Source: an uncultured Clostridia bacterium
Lineage (GTDB): Bacteria; Bacillota_A; Clostridia; Christensenellales; CAG-138
Length of the DNA stretch: 8,918 nt
Assembly: GCA_946623765.1 (NCBI GenBank)
Contig: CAMORL010000064.1
Location: forward strand, 1-8,918
Direction of reading: 5' to 3'
Below, piece by piece: positions 1 through 6,722 of the stretch (within the stretch, counting starts at the first letter, position 1; the number at the start of each line of letters is the position of its first letter). Made by a program: the position numbers and the translations under genes. Under the pieces are notes generated by a model. It saw nothing but the letters and a program-made list of their open reading frames with translations. It searched no databases and was not told where the DNA came from.

Positions 1-57
1 GCGATCGAGGACGGCAGGATCACCAAGGACGAGCGCATCCGGAGGACGCAGGCATGA
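1..57 (+). CDS. ABC transporter ATP-binding protein, C-terminal end only (partial)
   Basis: An open frame enters from the left edge and ends at a TGA at 55-57. It encodes 18 residues reading AIEDGRITKDERIRRTQA. A tail of the form 'x-I-x-D-G-R-I-x-x-D-E-R-I' is typical of the last residues of LolD/MacB-class ABC ATPases, after the switch histidine region. The stop overlaps the start of the next gene in an ATGA, as is common for translationally coupled ATPase-permease pairs. The family call rests on this short tail plus the downstream FtsX-type permease. The nucleotide-binding motifs lie outside the window and cannot be seen. Confidence 0.65.
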   Translation, partial: AIEDGRITKDERIRRTQA

Positions 58-2765
58 ACATTCTGCATACCTACACCCGGCGTGCGCTCCGAAAGAACCG
101 TACGAGAACGTGGGTCACGATCATCGGGATCGTGCTTTCGATGGCGCTTTTGACCGCGGTCATCGAAGGCGCGTACAGCGGACTGGTCTATATGCGCGGC
201 GTGACGACAGAGGACACGGGCGACTGGCACGCGTGCTTTACGGCGCTTGACGCAAAACAGGCAGACAGCCTGGAAGAACAGCCGTTCGTAAAGGACGTCG
301 TCGCATCGTGGCAAACGATCGGGTATGAGGCGCGGTCGACAAATACGGCGCGTCAGCCGATCTTCGTGGACGCGCTGACCGGCGACACGCCGATGATCGA
401 AACCCGTATCATCAGGGGGCGCATGCCGGAAAACGGGCACGAGATCATCCTTTCGACCGCGTTTTATAACTTTGCGGCGGAATCCGACCTCGAAGCGTTC
501 GACGTCGGCAAAACCGTTACCCTTTCGATCGGAACGCGCGTCGATCCGGACGGCAAGCCTTTAACCGAGTACGATCCTCTTTGGGAAGAGGAGTCCGTAG
601 TTGACGCGCGCGACATGACCTTTACGGTCGTGGGCGTGTACCGGAGCATGGATCAATCGGTCGGCGGCACGGGTTTTCGCGCGCTGACCAAAGGCGCGGG
701 AACGGGCGATTCCACCGCGTTTATCACGGTTCGCCACCCGTACTTTTTCAAAAGCACGATGCGCAGTCAGACGTTTTCCGAAAACTGGCGGTCGAACACG
801 TCGCTGATGCGGCTTTACGGCTCGTTCGGCAGCGACACGATCATGTCCGTTCTGTACGGGTTTACGGCGATCCTCGTTGTGCTCGTCATGTTCGGCTCGA
901 TCTCGCTGATCTACAACGCGTTTTCGATCTCGGTTTCGGAGCGCACACGCCAGTTCGGAATCTTAAAATCCATCGGCGCAACGAAGAAACAGATCCGCGC
1001 GTCGGTGCGGTATGAAGCGCTTGTGCTGTCCGCGATCGGCATTCCGATCGGGCTTATCGTGGGGTGTGCCGGCATCGGGATCACGCTCTTTGCGATCCGC
1101 GGCACGTTTGCAAGGCTCATGCCGAACACCGCAACACAGATGCGGCTTACACTGCATCCGACGGCGCTTTTGATCACGGCGGCGATCGCGCTGATCACGG
1201 TGCTGATCTCCGCGGCGGTTCCGGCAAGGCGGGCGGCGAAGCTCCAGCCGATCGATGCGATCCGGCAGAGCGCGGATATCCGGACAAAGGCAAGGGAAGT
1301 CAGAACATCGAAGCTCACCGAAAAACTGTTCGGCTTTGAAGGCACGATGGGTGCGAAGAACTTCAAGCGCAACAAAAAGGGCTACCGCGCAGCAGTTCTG
1401 TCGCTCTTTATGAGCATCGTGCTGTTCATCTCCGCCTCATCGTTCTGTACGTATCTCACCGATATGGTCAAAACGGTGTCCGATTCCTCGAACGTCGACG
1501 TGTTCCTGGAGGTTCCCGCTTCCGTCGCTTCCGAAACGGCGGATCGGCTGAAATCGGTCGAAGGCGTCACGCGGACCGCTTATACCATGCGTGACAACGG
1601 CGACATCAACGGCTTTACCGCCGACGCGGCGCTGCTTACCGACGCGTTCTTCTCCGTGCCGTCGCACGGCGGGCGCGACGAAAACGGGCAGACCTATGTG
1701 CCGGTCAACGTGGTATATCTGGACGATGAAAGCTTTACGGCGCTGTGCAGATCAAGCGGCGTCGATCCCGCGCCGTACTTTGCGGCGGACTGCGCGTACG
1801 GCGTTCTGGTGAATGCCGACATCACCGAGGCGGTCTACGAAAGCAGCGGCATCCGGCACTTCCGCTACGATCTGTTCCGAAGCGACGCGCTGCCCGCGTC
1901 GGTAAGCACGCAGAAGATCCGCGCGCGGGAAGGAACGGTCTGGGCGTATGTGTGGGATGACGAAGCGGAAGAAACGAAGGTCGCGTATTATCCGGAAGCG
2001 TACGCAATGCGGATGCAGGAGGAGCAGGGCGAACGCTATACCGACATGCTCGATCCGGCGATGGCGGAACGCATCGTTCCGGTTTCGGATGCGCTTGAGA
2101 CGGTCGAATACCCGTTCGACCGGTTCGTCAAAACCGACGATTTCAGCCTCGCGTCCGATCGCGCCTCGGTCGTGTACCCGTTCTCACGCCTGCCCGAAAG
2201 CCTCCGAACCGAAGGATACGCCATGATCTTCTTCGCGGCGCGGGATCACAAGGCGCTCATGAAAACGGCGATGGAGCTGCTCGAAGCGTCGGATTCGCTG
2301 AAAGGCTCTTACGCGGGGGACGTTGCGGAACAGCGCGAGCAAAGCCGGATGATCGTGGGCGTGGTCAACGTGTTCGCCTACGGGTTTATCATTCTCATCT
2401 CGCTGATCGCGGCGGCAAATGTGTTCAATACGATCAGCACCGCCGTCATGCTGCGAAGGAGAGAGTTTGCCATGCTGAAATCCATCGGCATGACGGAGAA
2501 GGGCATGCGGCGGATGCTGAGCTACGAATGCATCATCTACGGACTCCGCGCGCTTCTGTTCGGGATTCCCGTTTCGATCGGCGTGACGTTTCTGATCCAT
2601 CGCGTCGTTTCGCAGGAACTGGAGCGCAGCTTCTATATGCCGTGGCACAGCATCCTGATCGCCGTGGGATCGGTGTTCCTCGTGGTCTTTGCAACCATGC
2701 TCTATGCGCACTCGAAGCTCAAAAAGGATAATCCGATCGACGCTCTGAAAAACGAAAACCTCTGA
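54..2765 (+). CDS. FtsX/MacB-type ABC transporter permease, 903 residues, two FtsX modules
   Basis: This is the membrane subunit of an ABC transporter in the FtsX-like (type VII, mechanotransmission) superfamily. It starts at ATG 54 with GGAGG at 41-45, eight bases upstream, and overlaps the ATPase stop. About eight membrane segments can be read, near residues 19-38, 266-290, 321-350, 369-389, 446-465, 767-797, 825-850 and 864-885. This is a duplicated 4+4 arrangement. Each half has the FtsX signature after a membrane helix: ERTRQFGILKSIGATKKQ from about 296, and RRREFAMLKSIGMTEKG from about 801. Each half also ends in a 'P-I-D-A-(I/L)' tail (399-403 and 894-898). Large extracytoplasmic domains lie at about 40-265 and 466-766. 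Family members export lipids or peptides, confer peptide-antibiotic resistance, or drive extracytoplasmic processes; the substrate cannot be told here. There is no nearby two-component system, so a BceAB-like resistance role is not specifically supported. Confidence 0.9.
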   Translation: MNILHTYTRRALRKNRTRTWVTIIGIVLSMALLTAVIEGAYSGLVYMRGVTTEDTGDWHACFTALDAKQADSLEEQPFVKDVVASWQTIGYEARSTNTARQPIFVDALTGDTPMIETRIIRGRMPENGHEIILSTAFYNFAAESDLEAFDVGKTVTLSIGTRVDPDGKPLTEYDPLWEEESVVDARDMTFTVVGVYRSMDQSVGGTGFRALTKGAGTGDSTAFITVRHPYFFKSTMRSQTFSENWRSNTSLMRLYGSFGSDTIMSVLYGFTAILVVLVMFGSISLIYNAFSISVSERTRQFGILKSIGATKKQIRASVRYEALVLSAIGIPIGLIVGCAGIGITLFAIRGTFARLMPNTATQMRLTLHPTALLITAAIALITVLISAAVPARRAAKLQPIDAIRQSADIRTKAREVRTSKLTEKLFGFEGTMGAKNFKRNKKGYRAAVLSLFMSIVLFISASSFCTYLTDMVKTVSDSSNVDVFLEVPASVASETADRLKSVEGVTRTAYTMRDNGDINGFTADAALLTDAFFSVPSHGGRDENGQTYVPVNVVYLDDESFTALCRSSGVDPAPYFAADCAYGVLVNADITEAVYESSGIRHFRYDLFRSDALPASVSTQKIRAREGTVWAYVWDDEAEETKVAYYPEAYAMRMQEEQGERYTDMLDPAMAERIVPVSDALETVEYPFDRFVKTDDFSLASDRASVVYPFSRLPESLRTEGYAMIFFAARDHKALMKTAMELLEASDSLKGSYAGDVAEQREQSRMIVGVVNVFAYGFIILISLIAAANVFNTISTAVMLRRREFAMLKSIGMTEKGMRRMLSYECIIYGLRALLFGIPVSIGVTFLIHRVVSQELERSFYMPWHSILIAVGSVFLVVFATMLYAHSKLKKDNPIDALKNENL

Positions 2766-2835
2766 CGAACGGAACAGACTGCCGGCAAGGGCGGCGGAGG
2801 AGACGGCTCAAATACGAGGGGAATACGAAGAAGAT

Positions 2836-2878
2836 AAGGACACAGCTGTGCGAAGGATCGCCTGCTGCGTCCTTTTTT
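2836..2878 (+). terminator. Rho-independent terminator of the ABC transporter operon
   Basis: AAGGAC-A-CAGC (2836-2846) pairs with GCTG-C-GTCCTT (2864-2874), with one A/C mismatch. An inner stem, GCGA-AGGA-TCGC, lies within the loop. The outer stem runs into six T (2873-2878). It sits 70 bases after the permease stop. The stretch between the stop and the hairpin shows nothing else. Confidence 0.8.
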
Positions 2879-2896
2879 CGGGTCGCCGCGCGATCG

Positions 2897-2927
2897 AAAA
2901 AGAAAACCGTCCATGCGCATGGACGGT
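2897..2927 (-). terminator. Rho-independent terminator of the kinase-fusion/PHP operon
   Basis: A perfect 22-base palindrome lies at 2906-2927, with half-sites ACCGTCCATGC and GCATGGACGGT. As RNA it folds as a 9-bp stem with a GCGC loop. On the minus strand it is followed by the T-rich tract TTTCTTTTT (complement of 2897-2905). It lies eight bases after the PHP gene stop and faces the plus-strand terminator at 2836-2878, so the two operons are insulated tail to tail. Confidence 0.88.
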
Positions 2928-2934
2928 CTGACAC

Positions 2935-3786
2935 TCAGAACATATCCCGCAAGAAGCGTTTCAGCCCGGCGGGGAGCGGAGCATCGGGGCTGAGCCCGGT
3001 ATCCGCAAGCGAAATCAGTTTGTTGCTGCCGTGGAAGTCGCTGCCGGCGGTCACATAGAGATCGAATTCCTCCGCAAGCGCAAGCATCTGCGCGCGGAGC
3101 GTTTCGGTATAGCCGGAATAACAGCCCTCCAGCCCCAAAAGACCTGCATCCATAAGACGCCGGACGCGTGTTTTGAGCAAGTCGCCGAGGATGAGCTGGT
3201 CGCCGTCGCCGAAGCAGGGATGCGCAAGCACGGGCACGCCGCCTGCGTCGAGAATCCCGCGGATGGCGAACTCCGGGCTTATATAGAGTTCGGGAACATG
3301 CAGACGGTTCAGTACCGTATGAAACGCGGAGGTGATCGTCTCCGAAAGTCCGCAGCGGACCATCAGTTTTGCGAGATGCGGCTTGCCCGGATTGGAAAGC
3401 GTATGCAGCATGTCGACGTCCGCCTGCGGAAACGTGATTCCGAACTCCGTTCTGAGCAGGTCCAGCCGCATATCGAGCTTTTTCATCCGGTTTGCGTGAC
3501 CGGTGTTTATCGCGCTGCAGATCGAATCCGCGTCCGGATCGTATCCGTAGCCGAGGATATGATACTTGCCGTATGCATCCTTGCAGGAAAACTCCACACC
3601 GAACAGAAAACGCGGATCACCCGGCTGCAGCAGCGCCTGAATCTGTTTGCAGCCCAGAGTCGCGTCGTGATCGGTGAGGGAAAACACGTCGACTCCGGCT
3701 TCGCGGACATGCGAAAGAAGCTCTTCGGGCGTGTCGGTGCCGTCGGAGACAGCGGAGTGCATATGCAGATCAATGACCGGATGCAT
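2935..3786 (-). CDS. PHP-family metal-dependent phosphoesterase (YciV/RNase AM-like), 283 residues
   Basis: This is a PHP-domain protein of the group that includes E. coli YciV (RNase AM) and 3',5'-nucleotide bisphosphate phosphatases. These cytoplasmic enzymes use a trinuclear metal site on phosphodiesters or phosphomonoesters. Numbered from ATG 3786, the visible metal-site motifs are H8-M-H10, D15-G, D39-H40-D41 (LTDHD), E65 (VEFS), H76 (YHILGYG), H189 (LAHP) and D250-F-H252 (GSDFHG). H137 in GKPHLA is also family-typical. The length matches YciV-like enzymes (about 290). The start is uncertain. ATG 3786 gives the usual short lead into IDLHMHS, with GGAAG only two bases upstream. A TTG at 3807 would overlap the upstream stop as TTGA and add seven residues. 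Either way the gene sits directly behind the STAS-kinase fusion, so the two are probably one transcript. Substrates could be pAp-like nucleotides or 5' ends of RNA; the sequence does not decide. Confidence 0.9.
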   Translation of the reverse strand: MHPVIDLHMHSAVSDGTDTPEELLSHVREAGVDVFSLTDHDATLGCKQIQALLQPGDPRFLFGVEFSCKDAYGKYHILGYGYDPDADSICSAINTGHANRMKKLDMRLDLLRTEFGITFPQADVDMLHTLSNPGKPHLAKLMVRCGLSETITSAFHTVLNRLHVPELYISPEFAIRGILDAGGVPVLAHPCFGDGDQLILGDLLKTRVRRLMDAGLLGLEGCYSGYTETLRAQMLALAEEFDLYVTAGSDFHGSNKLISLADTGLSPDAPLPAGLKRFLRDMF

Positions 3787-3803
3787 GACTTCCACAGCGC
3801 TTC

Positions 3804-5351
3804 TCAAAACCTCTTGGTCATGGTCAGGATATTCTGTCCGTCACGGTATTCATAGCGCACGTCGTCCATGAGCTTCTTCGTGAGAAACACGCCGAGCCCG
3901 CCGATGTTCCGCTCTTCCGCGGAAAGCGTAACGTCCGGATCGGCTTTTTTCAGCGGATCGTACGGGATGCCGCGATCGATGAACGTGATGGATACGCCGT
4001 TCGGAATGAGCTCGACCCGCACGGTCGCAGAACCCTTTTTCGGCGCGTAGGCATAGCTTGCGATGTTGATGAAGATTTCCTCGACGGCAAGCCCGATCTG
4101 CATCAGCGCTTTCGGCGGGCAGTCGGCTTTTGACAAGCGCTCGTTCAGGAACATCTGCACCTCGTCGAGATGATCCGCTTCGGCTTCGATCGTGAGCTCG
4201 TCGCGGGAGAAGGTCAGCGTGTCGACGGTTTCAAGCAGATCGACAAGCTCCTGCGTCCAAAGCCGGTTTTCCGCCCGACCCTGCTCGGTATTCACCTCAC
4301 CGCGGCGGATTCCGCGGCGGATAAGGCGCGTATAGCCGATGATGCGGGCTTTGTTTTCGACCTCGCGGATCTTGGTCGCGGAGGTCGTTCCGAGATATGC
4401 GGACAGCGTTTCGTGCCAGAACCGCTTCGACGTTTCGAGGTCGAAGCCCTGAAACCGTTTGATCGTCTCGTGATTCACTTCGGAGAATCCGATAAACGCA
4501 TTGTACATGCTGCCGAGCTCAAAGATCGGATACCCCATGGCGAGCGTGTCCATGTCGATCAGAAGAACTTCGTCGTTTTGCAGCTCCAGATTCTTGGTAT
4601 GGTAGTCGCCGTGGATCATATGATGATCCTCGGGAACTTCTTCGATCAGCCGAAGCAGCTTTTTCGAAGCGCGTTCCGGCAGATAACCGGTTAAAAACTC
4701 TGCCCAGGAAAGCACAGTCTGCTTCATGTCCGGCAGCTTCCCTTCGGGGACCTCGGTGCCGTGAATCTTCAGAAGCATATCGGAAAACTCTTTGACGCAC
4801 CAGTCGAACTTCTCGGGTTGACGGCTCAGGATCTTTGCAAACGAGTGCGCGTTCAAAAGCTCGAAAACAGAGCCGTAGCTCGACCCCACCTTCACGACGT
4901 CGTAGGAGATTGCGGTGGGAATGCCGAGAATCAGAGCGAGCCTTGCCATCTCGCGCTCGTGCTGAATGTCCGGAAGCGCGTCGGCGTTGCGGTAGACCTT
5001 CACCACGTTGTCCTGATCGATGCGGTACAGCGTGCCGTTCGCGCCGTGACCGATTTCCTCGCAGCCTTCGATCGAAACATTGCGGTACGCCTTTTCCACC
5101 GTCATCATTTCGGTGAAGCCGGTCATGTCGAAAACCTCGTAGATCTCGGGCTTGACATTGATGATCCGCAGGTCCGGATGCGTTTTGCGGATGCGGAGCA
5201 GCACGCGCAGTCCTGCAGAGGAAATATAGTCGAGAGACGCAGCGTCGAGAACAACGGGCATTCCGTTTTCGGGCAGGTTTGCCGTCAGCTGCGCTTCGAT
5301 CGCGGCTGCGTTCTGCGAATCTATTCGACCGGTTAACGAAAACTGGTTCAT
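3804..5351 (-). CDS. Three-domain regulator: STAS + APH/choline-kinase-like fold + RsbW-like GHKL ATPase, 515 residues
   Basis: This appears to be a fused partner-switching regulator. Residues 1-90 form a STAS (anti-sigma-factor antagonist) domain with LDYISSAGLRVLL; by alignment with SpoIIAA Ser58 and RsbV Ser56 the phosphoacceptor is S45. Residues 95-370 resemble aminoglycoside/choline kinases: a glycine-rich loop IGHGANGTLYRI (100-111), lysine K118 in VVKVY, the catalytic loop HGDYHTKN (247-254, D249, N254), and the metal-binding IDMD (265-268). Residues 380-515 form an RsbW/SpoIIAB-type ATPase: N-box LAVEEIFINIASYAYA (421-436, E425, N429), D-R-G box FIDRGIPYDP (457-466), and lid/G2 region GGLGVFL (484-490). 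ATG 5351 was chosen because AAAGGAG precedes it by seven bases; an in-frame ATG at 5420 lacks such a site and would lie upstream of the predicted promoter. The kinase-like part may match the Fibrobacter paralogous family TIGR02172, but this is from memory. All three domains keep their key residues, so all could be active. What the middle domain phosphorylates is unknown. Confidence 0.9.
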   Translation of the reverse strand: MNQFSLTGRIDSQNAAAIEAQLTANLPENGMPVVLDAASLDYISSAGLRVLLRIRKTHPDLRIINVKPEIYEVFDMTGFTEMMTVEKAYRNVSIEGCEEIGHGANGTLYRIDQDNVVKVYRNADALPDIQHEREMARLALILGIPTAISYDVVKVGSSYGSVFELLNAHSFAKILSRQPEKFDWCVKEFSDMLLKIHGTEVPEGKLPDMKQTVLSWAEFLTGYLPERASKKLLRLIEEVPEDHHMIHGDYHTKNLELQNDEVLLIDMDTLAMGYPIFELGSMYNAFIGFSEVNHETIKRFQGFDLETSKRFWHETLSAYLGTTSATKIREVENKARIIGYTRLIRRGIRRGEVNTEQGRAENRLWTQELVDLLETVDTLTFSRDELTIEAEADHLDEVQMFLNERLSKADCPPKALMQIGLAVEEIFINIASYAYAPKKGSATVRVELIPNGVSITFIDRGIPYDPLKKADPDVTLSAEERNIGGLGVFLTKKLMDDVRYEYRDGQNILTMTKRF

Positions 5352-5371
5352 AGCAATCTCCTTTGCGATCA

Positions 5372-5408
5372 GCATATGATCATACAGTATAGCATACATC
5401 TTTGCCAA
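5372..5408 (-). promoter_or_regulatory. Predicted sigma-A promoter of the kinase-fusion operon, with overlapping palindrome
   Basis: On the minus strand, TTGGCA (5403-5408) is followed after 18 bases by TATGAT (5379-5384), giving a predicted transcript start near 5372 and a leader of about 20 bases that includes the AAAGGAG site. A 10-bp palindrome, TATGATCATA (5375-5384), overlaps the -10 box and could bind a regulator; this is inference. A second possible -10 box, TATACT, lies nearby but has no good -35 partner. Confidence 0.55.
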
Positions 5409-5444
5409 AAGCATCGCCAATTTTCAGAAAAATAAAAGAACTTC

Positions 5445-5473
5445 TTGAAATGTGAAGCCGTACCATGTAAAAT
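5445..5473 (+). promoter_or_regulatory. Predicted sigma-A promoter of the degenerate-RsbW/STAS operon
   Basis: TTGAAA (5445-5450) and TAAAAT (5468-5473) are separated by exactly 17 bases. The predicted start is near 5480, leaving a leader of about 50 bases. The leader carries a hairpin, CGCCGC-TTT-GCGGCG (5500-5514), 17 bases before the start codon. The promoter is back to back with that of the kinase-fusion operon: the two -35 boxes are 36 bases apart, so one bound regulator could affect both. Confidence 0.6.
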
Positions 5474-5531
5474 AATAATTACAACGGAAACAATACGCGC
5501 GCCGCTTTGCGGCGGACGGGAAAGGAATCAA

Positions 5532-6146
5532 ATGAAATCGGACGTTATTCAGATAGAATCGAACGGCGCCGGCATTGAACGCGCGCTCGATGAGACGCAG
5601 AGAGCCGCTGATTTCCGCGGTATCAGCGCAAAGGAACGGCTGAGACTTCAGCTGCTTGCGGAGGAAATGACCGGGATGCTGAGAACCATTACCGGGCAGA
5701 CGCAGTATCTCTACTGGGTGGAATCGGAGGGAACGCATTTTTCCCTGCATCTTCTGACGAAGATTCAGGTGGATCCCGATATGCGCGAAGCGCTTCTGAA
5801 GGCGTCGACCTCCGGCAAGAACGCCGCAGCGAAGGGCTTTATGGGACGGCTTAAGGACATCTTCCTGCGGTTCGGCGAATCCACCGACGCAAGCGCTTTC
5901 GCCACGGAATACGGCTACGGCTACGTCGGCGTCGTCGGTTACGACGCTTCGGTGGACATGTCGCCGAACGCGATGCTGTACGGCTGGTCGATGTCCGCAT
6001 ACCGCAGCGCGATCGAGGAGCATCAGAACGATGAACCGGAGAAGTGGGACGAACTGGAAAAGTCGATCACGGCAAAGCTGGCGGACGAGGTCAAGATCTT
6101 CATTCGCGGCGGCTCTGTGGAAATGGTCATTGAAAAAACATTTTGA
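5532..6146 (+). CDS. Degenerate GHKL/RsbW-like protein, 204 residues, probably a pseudo-kinase
   Basis: No exact family is recognised, but the layout suggests an ATP-binding-protein relative of the RsbW/histidine-kinase GHKL fold. RLQLLAEEMTGMLRTITG (about 38-55) lines up with the N-box helix (pattern E-x-x-x-N). At the position of the Mg2+-binding Asn it has Gly (E44...G48). A strand YWVESEGTHFSLHLLTKI follows where a D-x-G box would be expected, and no DxG or GLGL lid motif is present. The last strand (VEMVIEKTF) resembles the closing strand of GHKL domains. ATG 5532 was chosen for the AAAGGA seven bases upstream; an in-frame ATG at 5445 falls inside the promoter. The gene lies 23 bases before an RsbV-like STAS gene, the usual position of an anti-sigma-factor partner. 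It may bind the STAS protein without phosphorylating it, or it may have lost ATP binding altogether. A segment at about 85-115 (ASTSGKNAAAKGFMGRLKDI) is unlike standard RsbW. Confidence 0.72.
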   Translation: MKSDVIQIESNGAGIERALDETQRAADFRGISAKERLRLQLLAEEMTGMLRTITGQTQYLYWVESEGTHFSLHLLTKIQVDPDMREALLKASTSGKNAAAKGFMGRLKDIFLRFGESTDASAFATEYGYGYVGVVGYDASVDMSPNAMLYGWSMSAYRSAIEEHQNDEPEKWDELEKSITAKLADEVKIFIRGGSVEMVIEKTF

Positions 6147-6169
6147 TTTGGGAAGGGAGACATATAACC

Positions 6170-6466
6170 ATGACGATTGAAAAGACAAAAAACGGCAGCG
6201 CGCTGACGATTGCGCTTTCCGGCAGACTGGATACCATGACGGCTCCGAACCTTGAAGCGGAACTCGGTGACGCGCTCGAGGGCGTTGAAGAACTGATGTT
6301 CGATCTCGAAAAGCTCGAGTACATCTCTTCGGCGGGACTTCGCGTGCTGCTTTCCGCGCAGAAAACGATGAACCGGCAGGGCAGCATGAAGGTCCTGCAT
6401 CCGAACGAGATCATCAGGGAGATCTTTGAGGTCACCGGATTCTCTGACATTCTGACCATCGAATAA
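6170..6466 (+). CDS. STAS-domain anti-sigma-factor antagonist (RsbV/SpoIIAA-like), 98 residues
   Basis: A stand-alone STAS protein. Such proteins bind an RsbW-type kinase when unphosphorylated and release its target. Motifs are LTIALSGRLDTMTAPNLE (12-29), FDLEKLEYISSAGLRVLL (44-61) and EIFEVTGFSDILTI (84-97). The predicted phosphoacceptor is S54, the second Ser of ISSAG, matching SpoIIAA Ser58. Its length is usual for the family. ATG 6170 is preceded by GGGAG with a rather long 10-base gap; no better start exists. It is 23 bases behind the degenerate GHKL gene and shares that promoter. The core ISSAGLRVLL is identical to that in the STAS domain of the 515-residue fusion, and both share an EIFE/EVFD-x-TGF segment, so the two could compete for the same kinase. 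Confidence 0.93.
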   Translation: MTIEKTKNGSALTIALSGRLDTMTAPNLEAELGDALEGVEELMFDLEKLEYISSAGLRVLLSAQKTMNRQGSMKVLHPNEIIREIFEVTGFSDILTIE

Positions 6467-6626
6467 GGGAGAATCAACTCGTTTTCATGCAGGGGACCGG
6501 GGATCGGGATTGCTGCGGTCGCGCTTGCGTTTACATAAAGCGTGACAGCGGACGACAGGGACGGTTCCGGAAAGATTCTCTTCAACGGCTGACAAACGCA
6601 GACGGAATGATACTTCGTGTTTTCAG

Positions 6627-6649
6627 GGCGGCGCTTACGCCGCCTTTTT
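6627..6649 (+). terminator. Rho-independent terminator of the degenerate-RsbW/STAS operon
   Basis: GGCGGCG (6627-6633), loop CTTA, CGCCGCC (6638-6644), then five T (6645-6649). It lies 160 bases after the STAS stop. The intervening stretch (6467-6626) has no gene I can support: a short frame from ATG 6487 has no proper ribosome binding site and runs through the hairpin. Confidence 0.9.
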
Positions 6650-6665
6650 CCGTTGCCGGAGCATC

Positions 6666-6701
6666 AAAAAACCGGACCGGGGGATCCCGATCCGGACGGT
6701 T
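6666..6701 (-). terminator. Rho-independent terminator of the membrane PP2C gene
   Basis: Read on the minus strand: AACCG-T-CCGG, loop ATCGGGATCCC, CCGG-TC-CGGTT, running into six T (complement of 6666-6671). It lies 21 bases after the phosphatase stop and converges with the plus-strand terminator at 6627-6649. Confidence 0.82.
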
Positions 6702-6722
6702 CTGTTCCATACGCCGTGCGGA

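Noticed and set aside
2906..2927. Perfect 22-base palindrome considered as an operator or recombination site.
   Set aside because: It is immediately followed on the minus strand by a T-rich tract, eight bases after a stop codon, so an intrinsic terminator explains it.
3031..3855. A 274-codon open frame on the plus strand opposite the PHP gene.
   Set aside because: It spans the junction of two real minus-strand genes, lacks a ribosome binding site and shows no family motif.
4630..5070. The APH-like domain as an antibiotic-resistance enzyme.
   Set aside because: It is embedded between STAS and RsbW-like domains in a regulatory locus. Sharing the HGDxHxxN fold with aminoglycoside kinases does not imply resistance.
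5352..5420. Longer start for the three-domain protein (ATG 5420, 23 extra residues).
   Set aside because: The extra stretch overlaps the predicted promoter, has no ribosome binding site and precedes the STAS domain with no conserved residues. ATG 5351 has AAAGGAG at the right distance.
5445..5531. Longer start for the degenerate RsbW-like protein (ATG 5445).
   Set aside because: It lies inside the predicted -35 box and would be untranscribed. ATG 5532 has an AAAGGA site.
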